DNA of 64,000 bases from Rhizobiales bacterium 62-47. Its GTDB lineage: Bacteria > Pseudomonadota > Alphaproteobacteria > Rhizobiales > Xanthobacteraceae. The stretch lies in assembly GCA_001899255.1 (NCBI GenBank), contig MKVX01000006.1, positions 92,213-156,212 of the forward strand, given 5' to 3'. Shown in pieces: positions 19,490-28,295 of the stretch. A program made the translations under genes and the position numbers. The notes below the pieces were generated by a model that was not told the origin of the DNA, ran no database searches, and worked only from the letters and a program-made list of their open reading frames with translations. How positions within the stretch are numbered: position 1 is the first letter of the stretch; each line of letters begins with the position of its first letter.

Positions 19490-20263
19490 ATGCACAACAC
19501 GCCGTTCGATCTCACCGGCAAGGTTGCGGTTGTCACCGGATCGAGCCGCGGCATCGGTCGCGCCTCGGCCGAATTGCTGGCGCAGCTCGGCGCCAAGGTG
19601 GTGATTTCCAGCCGCAAGGCGGACGCATGCGAAGCGGTGGCGGAAGGAATCCGCAAGCAGGGCGGCGACGCGCACGTCATTGCCTGTAATATCGCGCGGC
19701 GTAATGAGGTCGAAGCGCTGATCGATGGTTCGATCAGGCACTATGGCAAGATCGATATCCTGGTCTGCAATGCAGCGGTCAATCCCTATTACGGCCCGCT
19801 GCTCGACATCACCGATGAAGCCTTCGACAAGATCATGGGCTCCAACGTCAAGAGCAACATCTGGCTGTGTGCGCTGGCGATCCCGCAGATGGCGGCGCGG
19901 GGCAGTGGCTCGGTGGTCATCATCTCGTCGATCGGCGGCTTGCGCGGTTCGACGGTGATCGGCGCTTACGGCATTTCCAAAGCGGCGGATTTCGCGCTGT
20001 GTCGCAGCCTCGCCGGGGAATGGGGGCCAAAGGGCGTCCGCGTCAATTGCATCGCGCCGGGCCTGGTGAAAACCGACTTCGCCCGCGCGCTGTGGGAGGA
20101 CGAGGCCAACCTGAAGCGCCGCACGGCGACAACGCCGCTGCGCCGGATCGGCGAGCCGCACGAGATCGCCGGCGCGGTGGCATATCTCGGCTCCGATGCC
20201 TCGACGTTCATGACCGGCCAGACCATCGTCATCGACGGTGGCGTCACCACCGCGTCGGTGTGA
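19490..20263 (+). CDS. Short-chain dehydrogenase/reductase (SDR)
   Basis: Classical NAD(P)-dependent SDR of 257 residues. The cofactor motif TGSSRGIG is at 16-23 and NAAVN near 94-98. Catalytic Ser is at 146/147 (IISSIGG), with Tyr160 and Lys164 in YGISK. The C-terminal GSDASTFMTGQTIVIDGG is typical of FabG-like members. It follows the acyl-CoA dehydrogenases in the same direction with a repeat in the gap, so co-transcription is possible but not certain. It might reduce or oxidise a hydroxyacyl intermediate. The substrate is not visible in the sequence. Confidence 0.88.
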   Translation: MHNTPFDLTGKVAVVTGSSRGIGRASAELLAQLGAKVVISSRKADACEAVAEGIRKQGGDAHVIACNIARRNEVEALIDGSIRHYGKIDILVCNAAVNPYYGPLLDITDEAFDKIMGSNVKSNIWLCALAIPQMAARGSGSVVIISSIGGLRGSTVIGAYGISKAADFALCRSLAGEWGPKGVRVNCIAPGLVKTDFARALWEDEANLKRRTATTPLRRIGEPHEIAGAVAYLGSDASTFMTGQTIVIDGGVTTASV

Positions 20264-20271
20264 AAAGACGC

Positions 20272-20376
20272 AAGGCTAAGCCTCATCCGGATGAGCGATC
20301 TGTCGGTCGGATCGCGTTGCGAAGGATGACAACTCATGGTTCGAGACGGCGCTATCGCGCCTCCTCACCATGAGGA
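20272..20376. repeat. Dispersed repeat (CTCATGGTTCGAGACGGCGC family)
   Basis: The segment around 20334-20375 (CTCATGGTTCGAGACGGCGC ... GCGCCTCCTCACCATGAG) is an inverted copy of the block at about 27636-27680. CTCATGG / CCATGAG and GGCGC / GCGCC form its stem. It lies between the convergent SDR and CusF-like genes and may end both transcripts. Confidence 0.65.
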
Positions 20377-20407
20377 GCATCGCTTCTGCCTCTACGAACG
20401 ACTACGC

Positions 20408-20698
20408 CTACTGCACGTCGATCTTGGTGATGGTCTTGCTGCCGCCAGCCTCGTTGAAGGTGAACGTCACCTTGTCTCCGGCATGCACGGTATTCGACAG
20501 GCTGTTCTGAATCTTGAATTGTTCGATCGTGGCGCCGCCATTTGCGCCGACCGTGCCGCTTTGCGGCTGCTGGATCGAAATGGTCCCGTTGATCCGATCG
20601 ATCACCGTCACCGTGCCGGTCAGCGCTTGCTCGGCCAGCGCCATCGATCCGGCGACCGTGAGCATGATGCCGGTCAGGATCGTTCGCATCGGTCTCAT
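20408..20698 (-). CDS. Small exported protein with CusF-like fold
   Basis: A 96-residue secreted protein. Start ATG at 20698 has GGGAGAG five bases upstream and gives MRPMRTILTGIML, a signal peptide ending MALAEQ. The mature part (GTVTVIDRINGTISIQQ; GDKVTFTFNEAGGSKTITKI) has the beta-barrel pattern of the CusF/copper-binding family. It lacks the Met and Trp residues that bind copper in CusF, so a metal role is doubtful. It is divergent from glpK and convergent with the SDR gene. Confidence 0.7.
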   Translation of the reverse strand: MRPMRTILTGIMLTVAGSMALAEQALTGTVTVIDRINGTISIQQPQSGTVGANGGATIEQFKIQNSLSNTVHAGDKVTFTFNEAGGSKTITKIDVQ

Positions 20699-20881
20699 GA
20701 CCACTCTCCCGGTTGTTACGCAGTCGAGGATAAGCGCCGGGCTGGCCGGTTCGTTCCACGTTCGATGCCGGCGTGCTGATGGCGCCGCAGGTTTGCCGCC
20801 GCAATGCCACATATTGACCTTCGCCGCGCAATCCGGTTGCCTTGGCCTCAACGCCAGGGTCAAATCACCGGGAAACGCCGC

Positions 20882-22390
20882 ATGTCGTCTCATGTCCTCG
20901 CCATCGATCAAGGCACTACGTCGTCGCGCGCCATTGTGTTTCGCGGCGATATTTCCATCGCGGCGACAGCGCAGCAGGAATTCCCGCAGCATTTTCCGGC
21001 GTCAGGCTGGGTCGAGCACGAGCCGGACGACATCTGGCATTCGACGCTGGCGACCTGCCGCGAGGCGATGCAGAAGGCCAATGTGACGGCTCGCGATATC
21101 GCCGCCATCGGTATCACCAATCAGCGCGAAACGACGGTGGTGTGGGATCGCGCCACCGGCAAGGCTGTGCATCGCGCCATCGTCTGGCAGGATCGCCGCA
21201 CCGCCGACGTCTGTGCGCAATTGAAAGCCGAGGGGCACGAGCCGGAGATTTCGGCGCGGACAGGTCTCATCGTCGATCCGTACTTCTCCGGCACCAAGGT
21301 GGCCTGGATTCTGGATCACGTGCCCGGCGCGCGCGCGCGCGCCGAGCGCGGCGAACTGCTGTTCGGCACCGTCGATTGCTATTTGCTGTGGCGGCTGACC
21401 GGCGGCAAGGTCCACGCCACCGACGCCACCAATGCGTCGCGCACGCTCTTGTTCAACATCCACCAGGGTGTGTGGGACGATACGCTGTTGACGATCTTGC
21501 GCGTGCCGCGCGCGATGCTGCCGCAGGTCAAGGATTCGTCGGCGCATTTTGGCGATTGCATCGCCGATCTGTTCGGCGGGCCGATTGCCGTGCGCGGCAT
21601 CGCCGGCGATCAGCAGGCGGCGACCATCGGTCAGGCTTGCTTCACGCCCGGCATGATGAAATCGACCTACGGCACCGGTTGCTTTGCGCTGCTCAATACC
21701 GGCACCACGCCGGTGACATCGAAGAATAAATTGCTGACGACGATCGCCTATCAGCTGGACGGCAAGCGCACTTACGCGCTGGAAGGTTCGATCTTCGTTG
21801 CCGGGTCGGCAGTGCAGTGGCTGCGCGATGGCCTCAAGATCATCAAGAACGCCGCCGAAACCGGTCCGCTGGCCGATCAATCCGATTCGACGCAAGCGGT
21901 GTATCTGGTGCCGGCTTTCGTGGGCCTCGGCGCGCCCTACTGGAATCCGCGCGTGCGTGGTGGCCTGTTCGGCCTGACGCGCAACACCGGTCCGGCCGAA
22001 CTCGCGCATGCCGCGCTGGAAAGCGTGTGCTACCAGACGCACGATCTGTGGGCGGCGATGCGTGCCGATTGGCCGGAAGCCAAGGCCGCCAATACCGTGC
22101 TGCGCGTCGATGGCGGCATGACGGCATCGGACTGGACGATGCAGCGACTCGCCGATCTGCTCGACGCGCCGGTGGATCGTCCGATGATTCAGGAAACCAC
22201 CGCGCTGGGCGCGGCCTATCTGGCAGGCCTGTCGGCCGGTGTTTACCCGGAGCCCGCCAAGTTCGCGGACAACTGGCGGCTCGAGCATCGCTTCAAGCCG
22301 AACATGAGCGACGCCACGCGAACGCGGAAGCTGAAAGGCTGGGCGGCTGCAGTGCGCGGCGTGCTGGCCAGCGACGAGGGTGAAGGCTGA
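20882..22390 (+). CDS. glpK: Glycerol kinase
   Basis: Phosphorylates glycerol to sn-glycerol 3-phosphate with ATP. The start at 20882 gives 502 residues, the same length as E. coli GlpK. The N-terminal phosphate-binding loop is [10 protein letters not shown], followed by [10 protein letters not shown], the [14 protein letters not shown] segment and [14 protein letters not shown]. The ATP-site motifs STYGTGCF and [11 protein letters not shown] are intact. No glpF, glpD or glpR is next to it, so it is an isolated glp gene here. The spacing to the carbonic anhydrase gene is 145 bp. Confidence 0.95.
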   Translation: MSSHVLAIDQGTTSSRAIVFRGDISIAATAQQEFPQHFPASGWVEHEPDDIWHSTLATCREAMQKANVTARDIAAIGITNQRETTVVWDRATGKAVHRAIVWQDRRTADVCAQLKAEGHEPEISARTGLIVDPYFSGTKVAWILDHVPGARARAERGELLFGTVDCYLLWRLTGGKVHATDATNASRTLLFNIHQGVWDDTLLTILRVPRAMLPQVKDSSAHFGDCIADLFGGPIAVRGIAGDQQAATIGQACFTPGMMKSTYGTGCFALLNTGTTPVTSKNKLLTTIAYQLDGKRTYALEGSIFVAGSAVQWLRDGLKIIKNAAETGPLADQSDSTQAVYLVPAFVGLGAPYWNPRVRGGLFGLTRNTGPAELAHAALESVCYQTHDLWAAMRADWPEAKAANTVLRVDGGMTASDWTMQRLADLLDAPVDRPMIQETTALGAAYLAGLSAGVYPEPAKFADNWRLEHRFKPNMSDATRTRKLKGWAAAVRGVLASDEGEG

Positions 22391-22535
22391 ACACAGGAGT
22401 CACTTTGCCGCAGCTGCACCTATCGTTGTGGCAAGTATCGTGTGCGAACTCGCTTGATCCTTCGGCGGGAAGCTGTACCAGATTGCTGTGAGCACAACGT
22501 GTTGTCTGAACGTGATTGCCGGGGAGGGATTTGCC

Positions 22536-23243
22536 ATGCTGAGCCGTCGTGCCTTCTGCAACTGCGCTTCGCTTGCCTTGTTCGCTGCCGCGTCGGGAAA
22601 AGCTCACGCCGCGGTTGGGGAATGCGCCGTGCTTACGCCGGCCTTGCAGAAGAGCGTCAGCCCAGCGGACGCGATCGCGCGCCTGCAGGCGGGTAACACA
22701 CGCTTTTCCAGCGGCAAGACGATCAATTGCGATCTGATGCAGCAGGTGAAGGAAACTGCCGCAGCACAGGCGCCATTCGCCGCCGTTGTCGGCTGCATCG
22801 ACTCGCGCGTGCCGCCTGAATTGGTGTTCGATCAGCGTATCGGCGACATCTTCTGCGCGCGGGTCGCGGGTAATTTCATCAATAACGATATCATTGGCAG
22901 CCTCGAATTCGCCACCAAGGTTTCTGGCGCGCGCGCCATCGTGGTGCTTGGCCACAACGATTGCGGCGCCATCAAGGGCGCCGTCGATCACGTCAAACTC
23001 GGTCACCTCACTGCAATGCTGACCAACATTGCGCCGGCCGTGGTGTCGACCAGGACGAGCGGCGACCGCAATTCGAAGAATGCGGCATTCGTTTAGGCGG
23101 TGGCCGAAAACAACGTCAAGCTGAGTGTGGCGGCGCTGACGTCGCGAAGCTCGATTCTGAAAGGGCTCGTGACGGCGGGACAACTTCGCATCGTGGGAGC
23201 GATGCACGATCTTGCCACCGGACGAGTGACTTTCATGAGTTGA
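22536..23243 (+). pseudogene. Tat-exported beta-carbonic anhydrase interrupted by an in-frame amber codon
   Basis: Beta-class carbonic anhydrase for CO2/bicarbonate interconversion. ATG 22536 follows GGGGAGGG, and the N-terminus MLSRRAFCNC...KAHA is a twin-arginine signal, pointing to the periplasm. Zinc and catalytic residues Cys87, Asp89, Arg91, His140 and Cys143 are all visible (GCIDSR; LGHNDCGAIKG). A TAG at 23094-23096 ends the frame at codon 187. The same frame then continues for 48 more codons (ENNVKLSVAAL...RIVGAMHDLATGRVTF) to TGA at 23243, which is the normal C-terminus of the family. A single CAG-to-TAG change would explain it. The truncated protein lacks its last helix and strand and is probably unstable. 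A sequencing error or readthrough is possible. Confidence 0.82.
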
Positions 23244-23259
23244 CAGGTAAGGCATGACA

Positions 23260-23288
23260 AAATGGCCGGGCACAATGCCCGGCCATTT
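23260..23288. terminator. Bidirectional terminator hairpin
   Basis: AAATGGCCGGGCA and TGCCCGGCCATTT form a perfect 13-bp stem with a CAA loop. T-rich sequence follows on both strands (TTTGTTATTTG on plus). It lies between the convergent carbonic anhydrase and glycine-zipper genes and can serve both. Confidence 0.85.
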
Positions 23289-23336
23289 GTTATTTGTCTC
23301 GTGCAGGAATGGCCGCGCTTGGCCGTGCCTTACCAA

Positions 23337-23873
23337 TTACTGGCAGATCTGCATCCGGCCCGCCGAATTCTTGAACCAGGTGCCCGGCTGACAAACGAAG
23401 CCGTTTCGTGCGGCGTAGCTCGGCGAATATTGCAGCGCTGTACCATCATAACGATAGGGGTCGTTGTAGCCGTAGCCGTAGCCGTAGGCGTAGTCCGGTC
23501 CGCGTGGGCCGTACGAGCCGGCGGCATAAGGGCCTGCGCCGAACGGCGCCGCGGCGATCGCGCCAGCCGTGCCAACCGCCGTCCCGGCGATTGCGCCAGC
23601 GGTTCCGATGGCGCCGCCCACGATGTTGCCGGTCACGTCGAGCGGTGCAAAGCCGGTATTCATCGGCCGATTCCACGTGTCGCGGTACGCAGCGTTGCTG
23701 TTGCGGTAGTCGTCGCGATGCGACATCCGGCCAGAATGCTTGTGCATGTGCTTATGCGACATGTGTTTGCGCATGCTGCTATGCTTGGCGTCCTTTGCGG
23801 CAGCAGGGGTGATGGCCGGTGCGGCAACGAGCGCCGACGCCGCCAACGCGGCAACGATGAAACTCGACTTCAT
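23337..23873 (-). CDS. Exported His/Met-rich glycine-zipper protein of unknown function
   Basis: A 178-residue secreted protein that I do not recognise as a named family. A signal peptide (MKSSFIVAALAASALVAAP) is followed by a cluster rich in His, Met and Lys (KHMSHKHMHKHSGRMSHRD, about residues 36-54) that could bind copper or another metal. Then comes a glycine-zipper segment (GGAIGTAGAIAGTAVGTAGA, about 86-105), then repeated Tyr-Gly pairs and a C-terminal block with two cysteines (VCQPGTWFKNSAGRMQICQ). The ATG has GGAGGCC upstream. An FNR/FixK-like box lies about 120 bp upstream. A similar Gly/Tyr-rich exported protein is at 35772-36191. Confidence 0.75.
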   Translation of the reverse strand: MKSSFIVAALAASALVAAPAITPAAAKDAKHSSMRKHMSHKHMHKHSGRMSHRDDYRNSNAAYRDTWNRPMNTGFAPLDVTGNIVGGAIGTAGAIAGTAVGTAGAIAAAPFGAGPYAAGSYGPRGPDYAYGYGYGYNDPYRYDGTALQYSPSYAARNGFVCQPGTWFKNSAGRMQICQ

Positions 23874-23992
23874 GATGAGGGCCTCCTTTGCTTATCTCGG
23901 GATGCCTCACCAACGCCTCGCGCCGTCCACCGTTCCGTCAAATCGACGTGCATGACGTGCATGAATTTCGAGCCAGTTCCAGCGCGCGCGAT

Positions 23993-24006
23993 TTGATTCA
24001 AATCAC
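23993..24006 (-). promoter_or_regulatory. FNR/FixK-like binding site
   Basis: TTGAT-TCAA-ATCAC matches the FNR/FixK consensus TTGAT-N4-ATCAA at nine of ten defined bases, and it sits inside a perfect 15-bp palindrome GATTTGA-T-TCAAATC. The only gene it can serve is the leftward His/Met-rich exported protein, whose start is 120 bp away. A class II site would put the transcript start near 23958. Regulation by oxygen is inference. Confidence 0.4.
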
Positions 24007-24164
24007 CGTGTTCGCACAGTCTTTGTTCCCTCGCGTGGCCATCAGAACAGATCCTGTCTTGCTTTCGACAACGAAAAGCCATGCCGATCCGCATTGAAGC
24101 GGGTCACGCCGCGAACGATCGACAGGCGATAACGTCCTGACTCCATGACAGGCAGCCAAACAAA

Positions 24165-24190
24165 AACGCGGCAGGAAAGCCCGCCGCGTT
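24165..24190 (-). terminator. Terminator of trcR
   Basis: AACGCGGC and GCCGCGTT form a stem around a 10-nt loop 30 bp past the trcR stop. On the minus strand TTTGTTTGG follows the stem. Confidence 0.75.
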
Positions 24191-24219
24191 GATTGTTACC
24201 CTGCTGCGAAACGCAGATC

Positions 24220-24918
24220 CTATTCCTCGTCGTCGCTCGGCTTCTTGCCGCCGATGGTCTTCAGCTTGGCGAACACCGCATCGACATTGAGATCGTCGCG
24301 CTGTCTCTCGCTGGGCTCGAACTCGGCATCCTTGCGCGTGGTCTCGGAGGCCGGCAGCAGCGTCGCGCCGCCGTAAGCGGGGTCGGTCGGCTTCTCCTTG
24401 GCGGCGCGCTGCACTTCGAAGTCGAGTTCGATCTGCGAGCACAGGCCGAGCGTCACCGGATCCATCGGCGTCAGCGTCGAGGCATTCCAGTGGGTGCGGT
24501 CGCGGATCGATGCGATGGTGGTCTTGGTGGTGCCGACCAGCCGCATGATCTGGCTGTCCTTCAATTCCGGGTGGTTGCGCACCAGCCAGAGGATCGCGCT
24601 CGGCCGTTCGTGGCGGCGCGATACCGGCGTATAGCGCGGACCCTTCTTCTTCTTCGCCTCGGGCAGCACGACTTTGCTCTCGCTGAGCTTGAGGCGGTAG
24701 TTGATGTCCTTCTCGCCACGCTCGATTTCGTCGCGGGTGAGTTGTCCGGTGGAAATCGGGTCCATGCCCTTGATGCCCTGGGCGGCGTCGCCGTCGGCGA
24801 TGGCGCGCACTTCCAGCGGGTGCATCTTGGTGAAATCCGCCACCTGGTCGAAGGACAGGGCAGTATTGTCGACGAGCCACACGGCGGTCGCTTTCGGCAT
24901 CAGCGGTGCATTGCTCAT
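24220..24918 (-). CDS. trcR: TrcR-type cell-cycle transcriptional regulator (DUF1013)
   Basis: A 232-residue cytoplasmic protein of the DUF1013 family, which is restricted to alphaproteobacteria and named TrcR after a cell-cycle transcription factor. It has the family landmarks MPKATAVWLVDNTALSFDQV at the N-terminus, the helix-turn-helix-like LKDSQIMRLVGTTKTTIASI near residues 122-141, and the SIRDRTHWNASTLTPMDPVTL block. The C-terminus is acidic. Start ATG has TAAAGGAGAT upstream. It is divergent from ispH and monocistronic, with a terminator behind it. The DNA targets are not visible here. Confidence 0.88.
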   Translation of the reverse strand: MSNAPLMPKATAVWLVDNTALSFDQVADFTKMHPLEVRAIADGDAAQGIKGMDPISTGQLTRDEIERGEKDINYRLKLSESKVVLPEAKKKKGPRYTPVSRRHERPSAILWLVRNHPELKDSQIMRLVGTTKTTIASIRDRTHWNASTLTPMDPVTLGLCSQIELDFEVQRAAKEKPTDPAYGGATLLPASETTRKDAEFEPSERQRDDLNVDAVFAKLKTIGGKKPSDDEE

Positions 24919-24999
24919 GGCAAATCTCCTTTATTCTCCGCCCACCTCGTTTATGGAGGCGAAGTCGCTAGGTCATCGGCGATGACTGGAATTATGCCC

Positions 25000-25029
25000 T
25001 ATATAAGCTGTCATGGACTAACCGCGCAA
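25000..25029 (-). promoter_or_regulatory. Possible trcR promoter
   Basis: On the minus strand TTGCGC (25029-25024) and TATATA (25005-25000) are 18 bp apart, placing the start about 75 bp before the trcR ATG. The match is moderate, and no promoter of similar quality was found for the divergent ispH gene. Confidence 0.35.
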
Positions 25030-25166
25030 TGGGCTGGCCAAACGGCCTTGACAGGATCGCAAAGCCGTCCCAAGTCGTGGTAACTTAAATCGTTCTTCGA
25101 ATTCTCCGGACACGCGCCGATTGTCCGCGCCCGCGAACGATGGGCGAACAGGTTCCGGATCGCCCA

Positions 25167-26129
25167 ATGCAGGCCAAACCACAGCTCAAGATCGTCCTTT
25201 GTTCGCCGCGCGGCTTCTGTGCCGGAGTGGTCCGTGCCATCGATACCGTCGAACGGGCGCTCAAACTTTATGGCGCGCCGGTCTATGTCCGTCACGAAAT
25301 CGTCCACAATCGCTACGTCGTGGACAGCCTGCGGGCAAAAGGGGCGATCTTCGTCGAGGAACTGTCGGAAATTCCGGATACCCAGGCACCGGTGGTATTT
25401 TCCGCCCATGGCGTGCCGAAATCGGTTCCCGCCGAGGCGACCGAGAGGAATTTCTTCTCATTGGACGCCACCTGCCCGCTGGTCACCAAGGTGCATCGCG
25501 AGGCGGCAATCCATTTCAAGCGCGGCCGCGAGATCCTGCTGATCGGGCATTCGCATCACCCGGAGGTGGTGGGCACCGTGGGGCAGTTGCCGCCGGGCGC
25601 CGTCACCCTGATCGAAACCGCCAACGACGCCGCGACCTTCACCCCGAAGGACGCCAACAATCTGGCTTTCGTGACCCAGACCACGTTGTCGATCGATGAC
25701 ACCGCGGAGATCGTGGCGTTGCTCAAGCAGCGTTTCCCGAACATCTCCGGGCCGCACAAGGAAGACATCTGCTACGCCACCACCAATCGCCAGCTCGCGG
25801 TCAAGAAGGTGGCGCCGGTGGTCGATGCGCTGATCGTCGTCGGCGCGCCGAATTCATCCAACTCGCAGCGCCTGCGCGAGGTGGCCGAGCGCGAGGGTTG
25901 CCCGATCGCGGTGCTGGCGCAGCGCGCCTCCGACCTCGACTGGAGCAAGTTCGAAGGCATCAAGAGCCTCGGCATCACGGCGGGAGCTTCGGCGCCGGAG
26001 GTGATCGTCGAGGAGATCATGGGAGCGTTTGCGGCGCGCTACGAGTTGAACGTAGAGACGGTATCGGCTGCGGAGGAGAACGAGTTCTTCCCGTTGCCGC
26101 GCTCGCTGCGGCCTGACGCGGCGGAATAA
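25167..26129 (+). CDS. ispH: 4-hydroxy-3-methylbut-2-enyl diphosphate reductase
   Basis: Last enzyme of the non-mevalonate isoprenoid pathway, converting HMBPP to IPP and DMAPP with a [4Fe-4S] cluster. ATG 25167 gives [11 protein letters not shown] and 320 residues; an ATG at 25140 would add nine. The three cluster cysteines lie in [24 protein letters not shown] and [11 protein letters not shown]. The substrate-binding [16 protein letters not shown] and [10 protein letters not shown] are present. It leads an ispH-thrB-rnhA run that is typical of Bradyrhizobium relatives, with gaps of 2 bp and an overlap of 4 bp. Confidence 0.95.
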   Translation: MQAKPQLKIVLCSPRGFCAGVVRAIDTVERALKLYGAPVYVRHEIVHNRYVVDSLRAKGAIFVEELSEIPDTQAPVVFSAHGVPKSVPAEATERNFFSLDATCPLVTKVHREAAIHFKRGREILLIGHSHHPEVVGTVGQLPPGAVTLIETANDAATFTPKDANNLAFVTQTTLSIDDTAEIVALLKQRFPNISGPHKEDICYATTNRQLAVKKVAPVVDALIVVGAPNSSNSQRLREVAEREGCPIAVLAQRASDLDWSKFEGIKSLGITAGASAPEVIVEEIMGAFAARYELNVETVSAAEENEFFPLPRSLRPDAAE

Positions 26130-26131
26130 AG

Positions 26132-27112
26132 ATGGCCGTCTATACGGACGTCGCTGCCGAAGATCTTGCGGAATTCCTCAAGGCTTACGACATCGGCGAA
26201 CTGCTGTCTTACAAGGGCATCGCCGAAGGCGTCGAGAATTCCAACTTCCTGCTGCATACCAGCAAAGGCGCGTACATTCTCACGCTGTACGAGAAGCGCG
26301 TCGCGGCCGACGATCTGCCGTTCTTCCTGTCGCTGATGGCGCATCTTGCAGCGCGCGGTGTGAGCTGCCCGCAGCCGGCGCGCAATCGGCGCGGCGAGGT
26401 CTACAGCACGCTTGCCGGTCGGCCGGCCGCGATCATCAATTTCCTCGAAGGCATGTGGCCGCGCCGGCCGAACGCCGTGCATTGCGCCGGCGTGGGCGAG
26501 GCGCTCGCGCGCATGCATCTCGCCGGACGCGATTTCCCGCTGGTGCGGCAAAATCCGCTGTCGGTCAAAGGCTGGCGGCCATTGTTCGATGCGGCCGCGC
26601 CGCGCGCCGATGACGTGCAGCCGGGCTTGCGCGATTTCATCGCGCGCGAACTTGGTTACCTCGAAGCATCGTGGCCGAGCGATCTGCCGGTCGGCGTCAT
26701 CCATGCCGACCTGTTTCCGGACAACGTCTTCTTCCTCGGCGACAAGGTGTCCGGGCTGATCGATTTCCCGTTCTCCTGCAACGATATCCTGGCTTACGAC
26801 GTGGCGATCTGCCTCAACGCATGGTGTTTCGAGCCGGATCATTCCTTTAACGTCACCAAGGCGCGGGCGCTGCTCAATGGCTATGGCCGCGAGCGCCAGC
26901 TGTCTGCCGCCGAGCAGCAGGCATTGCCGTTGCTGGCACGCGGCGCGGCGTTGCGTTTCCTGCTGACGCGGCTGGTGGATTTCCTCAACGTGCCGCCGGG
27001 TGCGCTGGTCAAGCCGAAAGATCCGCTCGAATACGTCCGCAAGCTGCGCTTCCATCAGTCGGTGCAGAGCATCGGCGATTACGGCGTCGCGCATTCGGGG
27101 CTGGTGGCGTGA
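26132..27112 (+). CDS. thrB: Homoserine kinase (APH-fold type)
   Basis: Phosphorylates L-homoserine in threonine synthesis. The protein is the alphaproteobacterial and pseudomonad type with an aminoglycoside-phosphotransferase fold, not the GHMP kinase of E. coli. In 326 residues it shows [13 protein letters not shown] and the nucleotide-binding YILTLYEKR. The catalytic loop is [11 protein letters not shown] (about residues 191-201), followed by [18 protein letters not shown] with the metal-binding Asp. It starts two bases after the ispH stop and overlaps rnhA by four. Confidence 0.94.
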   Translation: MAVYTDVAAEDLAEFLKAYDIGELLSYKGIAEGVENSNFLLHTSKGAYILTLYEKRVAADDLPFFLSLMAHLAARGVSCPQPARNRRGEVYSTLAGRPAAIINFLEGMWPRRPNAVHCAGVGEALARMHLAGRDFPLVRQNPLSVKGWRPLFDAAAPRADDVQPGLRDFIARELGYLEASWPSDLPVGVIHADLFPDNVFFLGDKVSGLIDFPFSCNDILAYDVAICLNAWCFEPDHSFNVTKARALLNGYGRERQLSAAEQQALPLLARGAALRFLLTRLVDFLNVPPGALVKPKDPLEYVRKLRFHQSVQSIGDYGVAHSGLVA

Positions 27113-27558
27113 GCGCGCCTGCGGTGGTCATTCACACCGATGGCGCCTGCTCGGGCAATCCGGGGCCGGGCGGCTGGGGTGCCATCCTGCAATTCGGCGA
27201 TGCGCGCAGGGAGCTGAAGGGCGGCGAGCCGCACACCACCAACAACCGCATGGAATTGCTGGCGGCGATTTCCGCGCTCGAGGCGCTGAAGAAGCCATGC
27301 GACGTCGACCTGCATACCGACAGCCAGTATGTGCGGCAGGGCATCACGGCGTGGATTCACGGTTGGAAGAAAAACGGCTGGCGCACGGCCGACAAGAAGC
27401 CGGTGAAGAACATGGACTTGTGGCAGCGGCTCGACGCGGCGATGGCGCGGCACAAGGTGCGCTGGCACTGGGTCAAGGGCCACGCCGGTCACGACGATAA
27501 CGAACGTGCCGATCAACTCGCGCGCGAAGGCGTGGCGATGGCGCGGCTGCAAGGCTGA
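27109..27558 (+). CDS. rnhA: Ribonuclease HI
   Basis: Degrades RNA in RNA-DNA hybrids during replication. The 149 residues match the family length. The carboxylate residues lie in [17 protein letters not shown] (Asp), NRMELLAAI (Glu), HTDSQYV (Asp) and [10 protein letters not shown] (Asp). The basic protrusion [17 protein letters not shown] and the [10 protein letters not shown] histidine loop are present, so it should be active. It overlaps thrB by four bases (GTGA). Behind it lies a repeat-containing gap and then a convergent peroxiredoxin gene. Confidence 0.95.
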   Translation: MSAPAVVIHTDGACSGNPGPGGWGAILQFGDARRELKGGEPHTTNNRMELLAAISALEALKKPCDVDLHTDSQYVRQGITAWIHGWKKNGWRTADKKPVKNMDLWQRLDAAMARHKVRWHWVKGHAGHDDNERADQLAREGVAMARLQG

Positions 27559-27619
27559 CGGCGGGCAGCATCTCGTTACGGGGATATCCTGCGTAAAGCG
27601 CGGCACCTCAGCGCAAGTA

Positions 27620-27732
27620 CCCTCAGGTGGTGAACCCTCATGGTGAGGAGGCGCTCTTGCGCCGTCTCGAGCCATGAGGGGATTCGTGGCCCATCCTTCG
27701 CGACGCGCGCAGGCGCGCTCCTCAGGATGAGG
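27620..27732. repeat. Composite dispersed repeat between rnhA and peroxiredoxin genes
   Basis: The core CCCTCATGGTGAGGAGGCGC ... GCGCCGTCTCGAGCCATGAG is the reverse complement of the element at 20334-20375. It is followed by CCATCCTTCGCGACGCGCGC ... CTCAGGATGAGG, which resembles half of the CCTGAGG family at 19360 and 63807. Two families thus lie head to tail here, between convergent genes. Confidence 0.65.
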
Positions 27733-27749
27733 ACTTTCCGTTGAGGGGA

Positions 27750-28235
27750 TTACAGCTGCCCGAGCAGGGTATCGCCGCCGGAGACTTCGACCTTGCCGGG
27801 ATTGGCTTCGAGGTTGAGCTTCGTCACCACGCCGTCCTTGACCAGCATCGAATAGCGCTTGGAGCGGATGCCGAGCCCGTTACCGGATGCATCCAGTTCC
27901 ATGCCGATCGCCTTTGCGAAGTCCGCATTGCCGTCAGCAAGAAAGATCGCTTCGTCACGCTGATCGGTATCGCGCTTCCAGGCGCTCATGACGAAAGCGT
28001 CATTGACCGACACCACGGCGATAGTGTCGACGCCCTTGTTCTTGATGGCGTAGGCGTTGAGGAAAATGCTCGGCATATGCATCTTGTGGCAGGTGCCGGT
28101 ATAGGCGCCGGGTACCGCGAACAGCGCGACGGTCTTGCCTTTGAAGATGTCGTCGGTGGTTTTGACCTGCGGGCCTTCGCTGGTCATGACGCGGAATTTC
28201 GCCTCGGGTAGCTTGTCGCCGACTTGAATTGTCAT
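27750..28235 (-). CDS. Peroxiredoxin (Prx5-type)
   Basis: Thiol peroxidase that reduces hydrogen peroxide and alkyl peroxides. The 161-residue protein has the peroxidatic Cys49 in PGAYTGTCHKMHMP, the Prx5 form of the PxxxTxxC motif, and the later LEANPGKVEVSGGDTLLGQL that ends the family. No second conserved cysteine is seen, so it is a 1-Cys type recycled by glutaredoxin or another thiol. Start ATG 28235 has a weak AGAATGAGAA leader. It is monocistronic, next to the DUF924 gene on the same strand. Confidence 0.92.
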   Translation of the reverse strand: MTIQVGDKLPEAKFRVMTSEGPQVKTTDDIFKGKTVALFAVPGAYTGTCHKMHMPSIFLNAYAIKNKGVDTIAVVSVNDAFVMSAWKRDTDQRDEAIFLADGNADFAKAIGMELDASGNGLGIRSKRYSMLVKDGVVTKLNLEANPGKVEVSGGDTLLGQL

Positions 28236-28295
28236 TTCTCATTCTCCGTGAGGGTGTGGTGGAGTCTTAGCCCCGACGCGCGCGGGACACAATCG

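Larger units (their letters stand above)
23874..24219. other. Intergenic stretch with regulatory signals only
   Basis: These 346 bp between two leftward genes hold no credible gene. They contain the terminator of trcR (24165-24190), the FNR/FixK-like dyad (23993-24006), and two abutting copies of GACGTGCAT at about 23945-23962. The rest shows nothing I can name. The leftward glycine-zipper gene must be transcribed from this region. Confidence 0.6.

Noticed and set aside
20334..20375. GGTTCGAGAC segment resembling a tRNA T-arm
   Set aside because: No acceptor or anticodon stem can be built around it, and the same block recurs at 27636 in a repeat family.
25048..25053. TTGACA as a -35 box for ispH
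   Set aside because: No acceptable -10 hexamer follows at 16-19 bp; the region there reads CAAGTC.
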